From assembly GCA_029211085.1 (NCBI GenBank), contig JARGFW010000011.1:1-53395 (forward strand): DNA of 53,395 bases, read 5' to 3'. Of this stretch, positions 39,747-48,443 are shown one piece after another. Each line of letters opens with the position of its first letter. Within the stretch, counting starts at the first letter, position 1. Source of the stretch: Deferrisomatales bacterium. Lineage in GTDB: Bacteria > Desulfobacterota > Deferrisomatia > Deferrisomatales > JARGFW01. The translations under genes were made by a program, and so were the position numbers. The notes below the pieces were generated by a model. The model did not search any database and was not told the origin of the DNA. It worked only from the letters and a program-made list of their open reading frames with translations.

Positions 39747-40028
39747 TCAGGAGTCGGTATCGACCCTGACCTTGAGTTCCTTGCCGACCTTGAAGAAGGG
39801 GAGTTTCTTGTCGGGCACGCGGATCGGCTCGCCGGTCTTGGGGTTGCGCCCCATATAACCGTCGTACTTTTTGTTGGCAAAGCTGCCGAAGCCCCGGATC
39901 TCGATCCGTTCGTCCTGGAGAATGGCATCGACAAAGGCATCGAAGAAGACGTTGACCGCCTCCTTCGCCGCCTTCATGGAGAGCCCTCCCCGCTCCGCCA
40001 CCAACTTGACCAGGTCCGACTTATTCAT
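39747..40028 (-). CDS. ihfB: IHF/HU family DNA-bending protein
   Basis: This 93-aa protein starts MNKSDLVKLVAERGGLSMK and contains the family signature GFGSFANKKYDGYMGRNPKT. RIEIRGFGSF is closer to IHF-beta than to HU, and the tail (VGKELKVRVDTDS) also fits. IHF bends DNA and is a common helper at sigma-54 promoters, relevant to the sigma-54 regulator downstream. It starts 41 bases after tRNA-Arg and precedes hypC by 88 bases. HU cannot be excluded. Confidence 0.85.
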   Translation of the reverse strand: MNKSDLVKLVAERGGLSMKAAKEAVNVFFDAFVDAILQDERIEIRGFGSFANKKYDGYMGRNPKTGEPIRVPDKKLPFFKVGKELKVRVDTDS

Positions 40029-40069
40029 CCACGCCTCCTACAACACCCCTCAGGGCATGGAACACTCCG

Positions 40070-40146
40070 TGGTGCCCCCGGCAGGACTCGAACCTGCGGC
40101 ACCAGGATTAGGAATCCTGTGCTCTATCCGCCTGAGCTACGGGGGC
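40070..40146 (-). tRNA. tRNA-Arg (anticodon CCU)
   Basis: The minus strand folds as a complete cloverleaf. The acceptor stem is GCCCCCG/CGGGGGC, the D arm contains GCTCAGGCGGATAGAGC, the anticodon stem CAGGA/TCCTG encloses TTCCTAA (anticodon CCT), and the T arm is GCAGGTTCGAGTCCTGC. The discriminator is A, and CCA is encoded. A good promoter lies just upstream. Confidence 0.95.
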
Positions 40147-40166
40147 TCGAGCCGCTGGAGAACTCG

Positions 40167-40195
40167 ATGCTAGATGGGCCATCGGTCGAAGTCAA
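40167..40195 (-). promoter_or_regulatory. Sigma-70 promoter of tRNA-Arg
   Basis: On the minus strand TTGACT (40190-40195) and TAGCAT (40167-40172) are 17 bases apart, ending about 20 bases before the tRNA 5' end. Confidence 0.6.
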
Positions 40196-40228
40196 GAGTT
40201 GTTTCAGCAGGTTAGACCATCTTGCCGG

Positions 40229-40258
40229 TTGACCCGGGGGAACGCTGTCCTCTATACA
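40229..40258 (+). promoter_or_regulatory. Probable sigma-70 promoter of the PHP gene
   Basis: TTGACC (40229-40234) and TATACA (40253-40258), with an 18-base spacer, lie 40 bases before the ATG at 40299. Confidence 0.55.
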
Positions 40259-40298
40259 GGGGCGCTTCCCACCCCCCGCCCTGTGCCGCGAGAGAACC

Positions 40299-41147
40299 AT
40301 GATCGACCTACACATTCACAGCGACTGTTCCGACGGCGCGCTGTCCCCCGAGGCCCTGGTAGAACGCGCGCACCGGCTGGGCCTCCGCGCCCTGGCCCTC
40401 ACGGATCACGACACCGTGGCGGGCAACGACCGTGCGGTGGCGGCCGGGAAGCAGTGGGGGCTGCCGGTGCTGGCCGGCATCGAGATCTCCACCCAGTGGC
40501 GGGGACTCACCTTCCACCTGCTGGGCTACGGGGTCACTCGCACCGACGGCGCGGTGGCTTCCACCCTGGAGTTCCTGGTGGAGAGCCGGCGCCAGCGCAA
40601 CCCGCGCATGGTGGAGAAACTGCGGCACCTGGGGGTAGAGATCACCATGGAGGAGGTGCGAGCCAGGGCGGGCGGAGAGGTGGTGGGGCGCCCCCACTTC
40701 GCCGCGGTGCTGCTGGCCAAGGGAGTGGTTCGCTCCAACCAGGAGGCGTTCGACCGTTTTCTGGGACGGGGCGCGCCAGCCTATCTGGATAAAGCCCGCT
40801 TGGACCCGGAGGCGGCGTGCCGCTTGGTGCACGACGCCGGAGGGGTGGCGGTGCTGGCGCATCCCGGGCTGGTCGAGCGTGACCGGCCCGACCTCCTGGT
40901 GCCCCTGTTGGACCACATGACCGGCCTGGGCATGGCCGGAATCGAAGCGTACTATAGCCGCCACGACCCGGGGCAGACCCTGCAGTACCGCAACCTGGCC
41001 CGGCAGCGGGGCCTGCTGGTCACCGGCGGCAGCGACTTCCACGCCCCGGGACAGGGCGCGCCGGAACTGGGGCGCGGCCTCGGCGGCCTGTTCGTGCCCG
41101 ACACCTGTTGGGAAGCCCTGGAGGACCGACTGGCGACGGGCGGGTAA
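40299..41147 (+). CDS. rnmA: PHP-domain exonuclease (RNase AM / YciV-like)
   Basis: The protein has 282 aa. The PHP metal-binding motifs are DLHIHSDCSDGA, LALTDHDTVAG, GIEIS, GRPHFAAVLL, VAVLAHPG and GSDFHAPGQGAP. Length and motifs match YciV/TrpH of gammaproteobacteria, shown to be a 5'-to-3' exonuclease (RNase AM) that matures rRNA 5' ends. It diverges from tRNA-Arg. Confidence 0.88.
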   Translation: MIDLHIHSDCSDGALSPEALVERAHRLGLRALALTDHDTVAGNDRAVAAGKQWGLPVLAGIEISTQWRGLTFHLLGYGVTRTDGAVASTLEFLVESRRQRNPRMVEKLRHLGVEITMEEVRARAGGEVVGRPHFAAVLLAKGVVRSNQEAFDRFLGRGAPAYLDKARLDPEAACRLVHDAGGVAVLAHPGLVERDRPDLLVPLLDHMTGLGMAGIEAYYSRHDPGQTLQYRNLARQRGLLVTGGSDFHAPGQGAPELGRGLGGLFVPDTCWEALEDRLATGG

Positions 41148-41240
41148 CCCCACCTGGTCCTGTTTCCCGGGACCGGCGTGGGCGACTCCGGCGCACTGGA
41201 ACGATACCGACGTCCGCGCTTCGGCCTGCCACACCCCCGG

Positions 41241-42374
41241 TCAGTAGCGCAGCCGAGCTCCGACGCCCCCTTCCCGCTGCAGCCCGTCCACCCCAGCCAC
41301 CGCCACGACGGTGCCGTCGGTGGCCAGGGTGCCGCGCACCAACTCCTCACCCAGGTCCACCCCTTCCGCCGGCGCGCCGCACCCCGGACAGCCCAGGGGC
41401 ACCTTCACCCCCAGGGCACCGCAACCGAAACACTTCCAGCCCATGTCCCGGAACCCCTCATCCAGATACAGTTGGTGCACCTTGCCCGACGCCACGGCGT
41501 CGGCCACGGCGGTCGGCCCCACCACCGCCCGGCCCGGGCCGGCGCTCCGGTCCAGCAGGTCGTCCACCGCGGCGCGGTCCCTGGCCGCCCGCACGCCCGC
41601 CACGGCATCCAGTGCGTGGGCCAGTATCGCAGCAGCAGAAGCGGTGGGATCCAAGTGCAGGGGCGTTCCCACCCGAGCCAGGATCCGCTTCGGCAGGTGC
41701 TGCTCGAACGCCGACAGCAGTGCGTCCTGTCCCGACAACAGCACCGTCTCGGCCCCGCCCTCGTCGGCCCAGCGCACCAGGTGCTCGGCCAGCCGCTTGA
41801 GGTTCCGGTGCAGGTGCTCGTCCACGTGGCGCTGGTAGCGTCCCTGGCTCCACCCTCCCTGGTCGTGGCGGCCAGGGAACTCCTCGTCCCGGAAGGAAAA
41901 CTGCTTGCACACGCTGCCCAGTTCGAACTCCAGTACCTGACCCGCGTCAGCGGCCACCAGCGCCACCAGGCCCCCCTTGCCGGTGTGGGCGTGCTCCGCC
42001 GCCGGGCGCAGCAGGGGGCGATCGGAGCACCCGAGGTAATCCGAGAACGGCAGGTGACTGCGGACCACCCGGTAGACCCCCAGCGCCGCGCACGCGAACA
42101 CCGCAATGCCGGCGTAATCCTCGTCCCACTCCCGGTTGACCAAACCGCGTACGTAGTGGCTCACCTTGTCCGCATCGTCCTGCACGGCCGGCGGCTGGAC
42201 GCCATCGCGTTTGGCCGCCTCGGCAAGGCACTCCTTGAGCCGGGTCTTGACGAAGATGCGCACGCGTTCCCGCTGTTTTTCGCCGTCCCAACGAGTATTC
42301 AAGTAGAGGGTGAAGAAGGGGGAGGTGGTGCGGGGAAGTCGAGCCAACCGTTTCAGGTCTTCCAGTAGGGGCAT
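41241..42374 (-). CDS. Bacterial archaeo-eukaryotic release factor (aeRF1)-like protein
   Basis: The ATG at 42372-42374 gives 377 aa. The longer open frame upstream runs opposite glpD and is rejected. Features of the baeRF group are SPFFTLYLNTRWDGEKQRER, a central GGWSQGRYQRHVDEHLHRNL region corresponding to the catalytic loop of eRF1 domain 2, and an L7Ae-like part (AVDDLLDR, then GRAVVGPTAVADAVASG). The C-terminus has a four-cysteine zinc knuckle (CFGCGALGVKVPLGCPGC). The family is predicted to act in ribosome rescue, hibernation or peptidyl-tRNA handling. Confidence 0.72.
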   Translation of the reverse strand: MPLLEDLKRLARLPRTTSPFFTLYLNTRWDGEKQRERVRIFVKTRLKECLAEAAKRDGVQPPAVQDDADKVSHYVRGLVNREWDEDYAGIAVFACAALGVYRVVRSHLPFSDYLGCSDRPLLRPAAEHAHTGKGGLVALVAADAGQVLEFELGSVCKQFSFRDEEFPGRHDQGGWSQGRYQRHVDEHLHRNLKRLAEHLVRWADEGGAETVLLSGQDALLSAFEQHLPKRILARVGTPLHLDPTASAAAILAHALDAVAGVRAARDRAAVDDLLDRSAGPGRAVVGPTAVADAVASGKVHQLYLDEGFRDMGWKCFGCGALGVKVPLGCPGCGAPAEGVDLGEELVRGTLATDGTVVAVAGVDGLQREGGVGARLRY

Positions 42375-42453
42375 CGCGTCCTCCTGTCTCCGGCGCCAGC
42401 CGGCGTGGTGAGCTGCCTCGCAGGGTAGTGGGCGGTTGCCGGGTGTCAAGCCG

Positions 42454-42470
42454 CCACCCGCATCGGGTGG
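42454..42470. repeat. Short inverted repeat in the divergent region upstream of glpD
   Basis: CCACCCG (42454-42460) and CGGGTGG (42464-42470) form a 7-bp stem with a CAT loop, between divergent aeRF1-like and glpD genes. It could be an operator or a stem in a leader. Confidence 0.3.
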
Positions 42471-42539
42471 TGGTGCCTCCCTACCCCCAGTGTTACACTG
42501 CGGGTTCAGACTCCCGCCGTGCCCATCTCCAGGAGCCAC

Positions 42540-44150
42540 ATGGCGTCCGACCCAGCACCAGAGACCCACGACCTGGCCGTGATCGGCGGGGGCATCACCG
42601 GGGCCGGAATCGCCCGCGATGCCGCCCTCCGGGGCCTGTCCTGCGTGCTGTTGGAGCAGGGAGATTTCGGCTCGGGCACCTCTGCCAAAACCACCCGGCT
42701 GGTGCACGGTGGCCTGCGCTACCTGGAAAACGGGGATCTCCCCCTGGTGATCGAGTCCCTGCGCGAACGGGAACTCTTGCTCCACCTGGCCCCCCACCTG
42801 ATCCACCCCATCCCGATCCTGCTGCCCCTGTACCGCGGGGAGTCCCGCAAGAAATGGAAGCTGAGCCTGGGGCTGCGTCTGTACGACCTGCTCAGCCTTG
42901 GCAAGGGGACCCCCCACTACGGCATGCTCGAACCCCGGGAGGCGCTGCGCAGGGCGCCTCACCTGGAAGCCGCCGGCCTGGCAGCCGCCGGCCTGTTCTA
43001 CGACTACCAGATCCCCCTGCCGGAGCGCCTGGTGCTGGAGAACATATTCTCTGCCCAGGAGAACGGTGCTACCTGCTGGAACTACCGGGAGGTGGTGGGT
43101 ATTTCGCGGCGGATGGACCGCTTCGAACTCCAGGTTCGGGACCGGCTGGACGGCTCTTCCCATCTGGTGTGCGCCCGGGTGGTGGTCAACGCCACGGGCC
43201 CCTGGGCCGACCAGGTCGGCGCCCTGCACCTGCCGGGCCTGCCACCCAAAGTCCTCCCCACCAAGGGCACCCACCTGGTGGTGGCGTCCGACACCGACCA
43301 CGCCGTATTCAGCGGGGCCACCCCCGATCAACGGCTGTTCTTCACCCTTCCCTTGGCTGGCATGACCCTGGTGGGCACCACCGACACCCCCTGGAGTGGC
43401 GACCCGAGCACCGCCGCCGCAGACGCCGCCGACGTGGAGTACCTGCTCAACGGGCTGCGCCACCTGTACCCTTCCCGGCACTACGGACCGGACGACGTGT
43501 TGTGGACCTACAGTGGGGTCCGGCCCCTGGCCCTGCAGCGCAGCAGCAAGAACCCCGGCGCCCTGTCCCGCCACCACGTGCTCCACCGCGACGGCACCGA
43601 CGGACGTTTCCTCACCATCGTCGGCGGCAAGTACACCACCTTCCGGCGCATGGCCGAGGACACCGTGGACACCACCTGCCAACTGCTGTCCCGGAGAGTG
43701 CCCAGCAGCACCAAGACCACCCCGCTGGCCGGCGGCGGTTTCCCGGACCCGGTGCTGTTCCGCGAACAGCTCTGCGAGTGCACCGAGCGCTTCCCCGACC
43801 TGCCCCGGGAGGACGTGGAGCACCTGGTGGCGCTGTACGGCCGCCGCTGCTGCCAGGTCATCGACCTGGAGATCGAAGACCCCAGGATCAGCGGCCCTCT
43901 GGCACCGGGATACCGGGACCGCCGCTCCCAGGTGGTGTACGCCGTACAGCACGAATCCGCCCGCACCCTGGCCGATGTGGTGCTGCGCCGACTGCACATG
44001 GGGTTGAGCGCCGACCGGGGCGCCTCAGGAGCCGCGGCGGTGTCCGAACTGATGGCCAACGAGTTGGGGTGGGACGAGAACACCCGCAGGGAGAACCTGG
44101 AGGAGTTCAGGCATCAGATCGCCGCGGAAACGACCCTGCCCTCGAGCTGA
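42540..44150 (+). CDS. glpD: Aerobic glycerol-3-phosphate dehydrogenase
   Basis: The ATG at 42540, four bases after AGGAG, gives 536 aa. A GTG at 42519 is possible. FAD-binding is DLAVIGGGITGAGIARDAAL, followed by SGTSAKTTRLVHGGLRYLEN, typical of GlpD. The C-terminal GlpD domain includes FLTIVGGKYTTFRRMAED. It oxidises glycerol 3-phosphate to dihydroxyacetone phosphate at the membrane and feeds electrons to quinones. No glpF or glpK is adjacent; a sirtuin gene follows by 24 bases. Confidence 0.93.
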   Translation: MASDPAPETHDLAVIGGGITGAGIARDAALRGLSCVLLEQGDFGSGTSAKTTRLVHGGLRYLENGDLPLVIESLRERELLLHLAPHLIHPIPILLPLYRGESRKKWKLSLGLRLYDLLSLGKGTPHYGMLEPREALRRAPHLEAAGLAAAGLFYDYQIPLPERLVLENIFSAQENGATCWNYREVVGISRRMDRFELQVRDRLDGSSHLVCARVVVNATGPWADQVGALHLPGLPPKVLPTKGTHLVVASDTDHAVFSGATPDQRLFFTLPLAGMTLVGTTDTPWSGDPSTAAADAADVEYLLNGLRHLYPSRHYGPDDVLWTYSGVRPLALQRSSKNPGALSRHHVLHRDGTDGRFLTIVGGKYTTFRRMAEDTVDTTCQLLSRRVPSSTKTTPLAGGGFPDPVLFREQLCECTERFPDLPREDVEHLVALYGRRCCQVIDLEIEDPRISGPLAPGYRDRRSQVVYAVQHESARTLADVVLRRLHMGLSADRGASGAAAVSELMANELGWDENTRRENLEEFRHQIAAETTLPSS

Positions 44151-44174
44151 GTTCCCGGTGCCGGACGACGCCCT

Positions 44175-44924
44175 ATGACCGCGGACCGGCGTGGCCCTGG
44201 GGGGGCGAAGATGGACCCGGACAGGAAGCGGTTTTCCCGCCTCACCGCCGCCGCGCTCCGGCCACTGGTGATCACCGGCGCCGGGGTGTCCGCGGAAAGT
44301 GGCGTCCCCACCTTCCGCGGCGACGACGGCCTGTGGCGCAGCCACCGCGCCGAGACACTGGCTACTCCGAGAGCGTTCGCGGCAGATCCCGGGCTGGTGT
44401 GGCAGTGGTATGACTGGCGCCGCAGCCGGGTGGCTCCCGCCCGCCCCAACCCTGCCCATCGCTGGATCACCAACTACCTGGCCGAACGCCCGCACGGCCT
44501 GTTGGTTACCCAGAACGTGGACGGCCTGCACCGGCTCTCCGGACTCCCCGACCCGGTGGAGATCCACGGTAGTCTGTGGACCGTTCGCTGTACCGTTTGC
44601 GGAGCGGAAGCAGAGGACCGCCGGGTACCCCTGCCGATTCCGCCCCGCTGCGCCGGGTGCGGCGGCCTGCTGCGACCCGGAGTGGTGTGGTTCGGGGAAC
44701 CCCTGCCGGCGGCGGCCCTGGAGCGTGCGGTTACAGCGGCGGCGGTCGCAGACCTGGTCCTGGTGGTCGGCACCTCGGCGGTGGTGTACCCGGTGGCGGG
44801 GCTTCCGGCTCTGGCCCGGGACGCGCCGCTGGTGGAGATCAACCCCGAACCAACCCCCTTGAGTCCCGGCGCCATGTTCGCCGTGCGCGCCCGGGCCGGG
44901 GAGTTCCTGGGGCCACTGTGCTGA
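44175..44924 (+). CDS. cobB: Sir2-family NAD-dependent protein deacylase (class III)
   Basis: The protein has 249 aa. NAD-binding motifs are GAGVSAESGVPTFRG and TQNVDGLH, with catalytic His131 in EIHGS. A zinc finger has Cys139, Cys142, Cys159 and Cys162. Tyr79 and Arg82 in WQWYDWRR match the YxxR motif of sirtuins that remove succinyl or malonyl groups (SIRT5/CobB type). An internal ATG at 44211 may give a shorter form. It is co-directional with glpD, 24 bases apart. Confidence 0.93.
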   Translation: MTADRRGPGGAKMDPDRKRFSRLTAAALRPLVITGAGVSAESGVPTFRGDDGLWRSHRAETLATPRAFAADPGLVWQWYDWRRSRVAPARPNPAHRWITNYLAERPHGLLVTQNVDGLHRLSGLPDPVEIHGSLWTVRCTVCGAEAEDRRVPLPIPPRCAGCGGLLRPGVVWFGEPLPAAALERAVTAAAVADLVLVVGTSAVVYPVAGLPALARDAPLVEINPEPTPLSPGAMFAVRARAGEFLGPLC

Positions 44925-44987
44925 CCCGAGGCCGTGACAGACACTGCCCACTGTCATTGGGGCGACCGTTCCCTGGACAGGGTAGCT

Positions 44988-45010
44988 GGCGCAGCTATGC
45001 TGGCTGCGCC
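44988..45010. terminator. Hairpin after cobB, possible terminator
   Basis: An 8-bp perfect stem, GGCGCAGC (44988-44995) and GCTGCGCC (45003-45010), with a 7-base loop, lies between cobB and the next promoter. There is no proper T run after it. Confidence 0.4.
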
Positions 45011-45023
45011 GGCTCGGGGCCCC

Positions 45024-45051
45024 TTGCTTTGATCACTAACCTAGTTATAAT
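45024..45051 (+). promoter_or_regulatory. Strong sigma-70-like promoter
   Basis: TTGCTT (45024-45029) and a perfect TATAAT (45046-45051), with a 16-base spacer, lie 85 bases before the ATG at 45137. This is the best housekeeping -10 seen in the window. Confidence 0.6.
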
Positions 45052-45136
45052 TGGACGCGGTTTGCCCATCCCTGGGCGGCCACGAACGTCCACAGACAAC
45101 TACGGATGTCCCCGGTGGGACCGAGGAGGAACAGCG

Positions 45137-45592
45137 ATGTGCCAGAGTTACCGGAAACCCTGCGCCTGCGGACAGAAGACCTCGGAGATCTTTTTCGGAA
45201 AGATGGTGCTCGACGAAGCTGCCGTGCGGGGGGTGTACTGCCCCGAGTGTAGCCCCACGGTGGACCTGGACCCCAAGACCATGGTGCCGGACAACGGTTG
45301 GGTGCTGGAACTCGACGCGGATGTGATCGCCGCCTTCGCGCCGCGGATGGAGATGACCAGCGATGACGTAACCGCCGAGAAGGTATTCGACGCCGACTAC
45401 GTGACCTGGGTTGGGTTCAGCCCCGAAGACAACCGGACCCGTTCCGAGGAACGCGCGGAGATCGCCAAACGCTTCGAAGGCGACCTGAAGGGGCAGTTCG
45501 AAGCCCTCAAGCAGTGGGCCCTGGATCGCGAGAGCCGGTTCTACAGCGCCGGGTGGCGCAAGGCTACCCAGAAGAAGACCCAGTTCCACTGA
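45137..45592 (+). CDS. Cysteine-rich hypothetical protein
   Basis: The ATG at 45137 follows GAGGAGGA and gives 151 aa. The frame is open upstream but unlike protein. The N-terminal ~45 residues have cysteines at MCQSYRKPCACGQK and YCPECSP, which could bind zinc or an Fe-S cluster, plus IFFGKMVLDEAAVRGVY between them. The middle (VDLDPKTMVPDNGWVLELDA) and the basic C-terminus (RKATQKKTQFH) have no known fold. The strong promoter and single-gene layout suggest high expression. No family was recognised. Confidence 0.7.
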   Translation: MCQSYRKPCACGQKTSEIFFGKMVLDEAAVRGVYCPECSPTVDLDPKTMVPDNGWVLELDADVIAAFAPRMEMTSDDVTAEKVFDADYVTWVGFSPEDNRTRSEERAEIAKRFEGDLKGQFEALKQWALDRESRFYSAGWRKATQKKTQFH

Positions 45593-45947
45593 GCTGGATC
45601 CACGGTCTTGAGGAGTTGCAGAAGAAAGGCCCCCCAGGGGCCTCTGGCGCAACCCGCCCACGGGCCCTGACGTCCGGTGGGCAACCTGCTGACAGACATG
45701 GGGAGAGAAACGGAACGGAGCTATTCCACCCGGGAACACCCTGGATGCACTCCCCTGGTGCAATAGAGTGGAGAGTCATTTTCAACACCTACCGTAGCGC
45801 ATCGAAGATCTCGCTGGGATTTCAGTAGGTTGGCGCACCCAGGGTTTCGCCCCGCAGACGGCTTCCCGGCGCAAGCCGGCCTGGCCCCCCGGGCCGCGGA
45901 GGCCCCTCGCGCACGCACCGTTCCCCGCTCTTCTTCCAGGAGGCCCC
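45593..45947 (+). other. Intergenic region with a weak hairpin
   Basis: No gene is seen. A 7-bp stem (AGGCCCC at 45627-45633, GGGGCCT at 45637-45643) may terminate the preceding gene, although no T run follows. The promoter of the aminopeptidase gene should be in 45700-45930, but I cannot place it. Confidence 0.35.
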
Positions 45948-48443
45948 ATGAGCCCGTTCGTGCCGGACCACTACCGCCTGCGCCTCCGCCCCGACCTGCA
46001 GCGGTTCACGTTCCAGGGCCACGTCGCCATTGGCGGCACGCTGACCGGCCCCACGCATGCCGTGCACCTGCAGGCGCGGGATCTGGTCATCGACGAGGGC
46101 ACCGTGGAGGATGCCCAGGGAACCCAGACCGGTTCCCCGCGCAGCGGCGAAAAGGGCCGGCTCGACTTGGCCCTGCCGCGGAGCGCTTCCGGCCCCGTGC
46201 GGGTGATCCTCACCTACCGGGGCACCATCAACGACGCCATGGCGGGGTTCTACCGCAGCCGCTACCGTGCCGGGGAACAGGAGGGCTGGCTCGCCCTCAC
46301 CCAGTTTCAAGAGAGCGACGCGCGCCGCGCCCTGCCCTGCGTAGACCACCCGGCGGCAAAGGCCGTGTTCGAGGTGGAGTTGGACGTAGGTGCGGGGATG
46401 ACAGCCCTCTCCAACACCCCTGTTGCAGAAGAGATCCCCTTGGGGGAGGGCCGGCGTCTGGTGCGCTTTCACCCCACACCGAAGATGTCCACCTATCTGC
46501 TGTTCTTCGCCGTGGGTCGGTTCGCCCTGCTCACCGACAGCGAAGACCCGCGGGTCCGGGTCGCGACCCTGCCGGGGGTCCCAGGGGAACACGCGAGCCT
46601 CGGCCTGGAGTTCGGACGGGACTCCCTGCGGTACTGCGAAGAGTACTTCCGGATTCCCTACCCATTGGCGAAGATGGACCTCATCGCCGTGCCCGACTTC
46701 GCCTTCGGCGCCATGGAGAACTGGGGGGCGATCACCTTTCGGGAAAACCTGTTGCTCCGAGTCCCCGGAGTGACCTCCCGTCTCGGCGAGGAACGCATCT
46801 GCGAGGTGATTGCCCACGAGGTGGCCCACCAGTGGTTCGGCAACCTGGTGACCCCGGAAGACTGGCAGTACCTGTGGCTCAACGAAAGCTTTGCCACCTA
46901 CTTCTCCTACAAAGTCTTGGACGAACGCCGGCCCGAGTGGCAGGTGTGGCAGACGTTCCTGCTGGGCCAGACCGAGGTCGCCCTGGAGCGGGACGAACTG
47001 CTCTGCACCTTTGCCATCGAGATGCCCGGGGATACCGACCGCCAGGTGGCGATCACCGAGAGCACCGCGCCGATCATCTACAGCAAGGGAGGCAGCATCC
47101 TGCGACAGGTGGAGGGTTTCATCGGCGCGGACGGGTTCCGCGATGGCCTGCACCGCTACCTCCAGCGCCACGCGTACGCCAGCGCCGCCAGTCACCACCT
47201 GTGGGACGCCCTCGGCGAGGCTGCGGACAAACCGGTCTCCGCAATGATGCGCGGCTGGGTCGAGCAACCCGGGCACCCCGTGGTGGAGGTAACCCGTCGC
47301 GGCCACCGCCTGCACCTGCGCCAGCGCCGTTTCACCCTGCTCCCGTGCGACGACGGCGCGGTGTGGCGGGTGCCGATCCGGGTGGCGGCGTTCCTCCCAG
47401 GTGGCGGAGTCGAGCACCGGGACTGCCTGCTGGAGACCGAACGGGCAGAACTGGAACTCCCCCCGGGCACCGAGGCGTACAAGGTCAACGCGGACCAGAC
47501 CGGCTTCTACCGCGTCCACTACCTGGACCCCGCCGACCGCGCCGCCCTGGGCCCCCGGGTGCGCACCGGCGAACTCGCGTCGCCGGACCGGTGGGGACTG
47601 CACAACGACCTGTATGCCCTGGTGCTCGGGGGCCGGGCCACGCTCGAGGAGTACCTGGCGTTCCTCGGCTGGTTCGATCGCGAGGAGCAACTGCTGCCCC
47701 TCGGCAGCATCGCCCGCGCCCTGCGGCACTTGCACCGGGTGCTGCCCGCGGACCGGGCAGGGCCGGTCGCCGACGTGGGGGCGCGACTGTTGCAGAAGAG
47801 TCTGGATCGCATCGGCTACCTCCCCCGGGACGGGGAAGTCCACGCCACCTCCGTACTGCGGGACCAGATCCTGTGGGACGCCGCGGTGTTCGGGGCTCCC
47901 CGCCCCCTGGAGGCAGGCGCACAGGCGTTCGAGCGATTGCGCCACGGCGGGCCGGTGGCGGCCGACGTGGTCAAATCAGCGTTGCAGATCGGTGTGTGGA
48001 CGACGACGGATCCCGACCCCTGCCTGGGGTGGCTACAGGGGCGATTTCACAGGGCAGAGACCGAACACGAACGGATCAACCTCCTCACCGCCCTGGGATC
48101 CTGGCGCCGACCGGAAACCCTCGCCGCAAGCCTGCGCTTCGCCCTGGACCAGGTGCCGGACCGCATCCGCTTCGTGCCCCTGGTGGCCGCCGCGGCCAAC
48201 CCGGTGGCGGGACCGGCCCTGTGGGAGTGGTTCGAGGAACACATCGGTGAACTGGAGGGGTTCCACCCCATGCTGTTCGAGCGGGTGCTGGCTGCGATCG
48301 TCCCGGTGGCGGGCCTGGCCGACCCCCAGCACGCCCGGACGTTCCTCGACGCCTACGTCGCCCGGCGGCCCCAGGTGGGGGAGGTGGCGGCACTCGCCCT
48401 AGAGAAACTGGAGGTCAACCTCCGGCTGCGGGAAACAACATAG
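45948..48443 (+). CDS. M1 family metallo-aminopeptidase
   Basis: The protein has 831 aa and no signal peptide, so it is cytoplasmic. The substrate motif GAMEN is at 254-258. The zinc site is HEVAH at 290-294 with the third ligand Glu313 (LWLNESFATYF). The N-terminal beta domain and the C-terminal helical ERAP1-like domain are both complete. Size and lack of an N-terminal extension resemble tricorn-interacting factor F2/F3 or puromycin-sensitive aminopeptidases rather than PepN. It trims N-terminal residues of peptides. It stands alone. Confidence 0.92.
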   Translation: MSPFVPDHYRLRLRPDLQRFTFQGHVAIGGTLTGPTHAVHLQARDLVIDEGTVEDAQGTQTGSPRSGEKGRLDLALPRSASGPVRVILTYRGTINDAMAGFYRSRYRAGEQEGWLALTQFQESDARRALPCVDHPAAKAVFEVELDVGAGMTALSNTPVAEEIPLGEGRRLVRFHPTPKMSTYLLFFAVGRFALLTDSEDPRVRVATLPGVPGEHASLGLEFGRDSLRYCEEYFRIPYPLAKMDLIAVPDFAFGAMENWGAITFRENLLLRVPGVTSRLGEERICEVIAHEVAHQWFGNLVTPEDWQYLWLNESFATYFSYKVLDERRPEWQVWQTFLLGQTEVALERDELLCTFAIEMPGDTDRQVAITESTAPIIYSKGGSILRQVEGFIGADGFRDGLHRYLQRHAYASAASHHLWDALGEAADKPVSAMMRGWVEQPGHPVVEVTRRGHRLHLRQRRFTLLPCDDGAVWRVPIRVAAFLPGGGVEHRDCLLETERAELELPPGTEAYKVNADQTGFYRVHYLDPADRAALGPRVRTGELASPDRWGLHNDLYALVLGGRATLEEYLAFLGWFDREEQLLPLGSIARALRHLHRVLPADRAGPVADVGARLLQKSLDRIGYLPRDGEVHATSVLRDQILWDAAVFGAPRPLEAGAQAFERLRHGGPVAADVVKSALQIGVWTTTDPDPCLGWLQGRFHRAETEHERINLLTALGSWRRPETLAASLRFALDQVPDRIRFVPLVAAAANPVAGPALWEWFEEHIGELEGFHPMLFERVLAAIVPVAGLADPQHARTFLDAYVARRPQVGEVAALALEKLEVNLRLRETT

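Noticed and set aside
42375-43997. N-terminal extension of the aeRF1-like frame
   Set aside because: The extra 541 codons run antisense to glpD and lack protein character; the ATG at 42374 fits the family.
45564-45788. 74-codon minus-strand frame in an intergenic region
   Set aside because: It has no ribosome-binding site, shows no family resemblance, and overlaps a likely hairpin.
45822-47945. 707-codon minus-strand frame opposite the M1 aminopeptidase
   Set aside because: Antisense to GAMEN and HEVAH motifs; no domains of its own.
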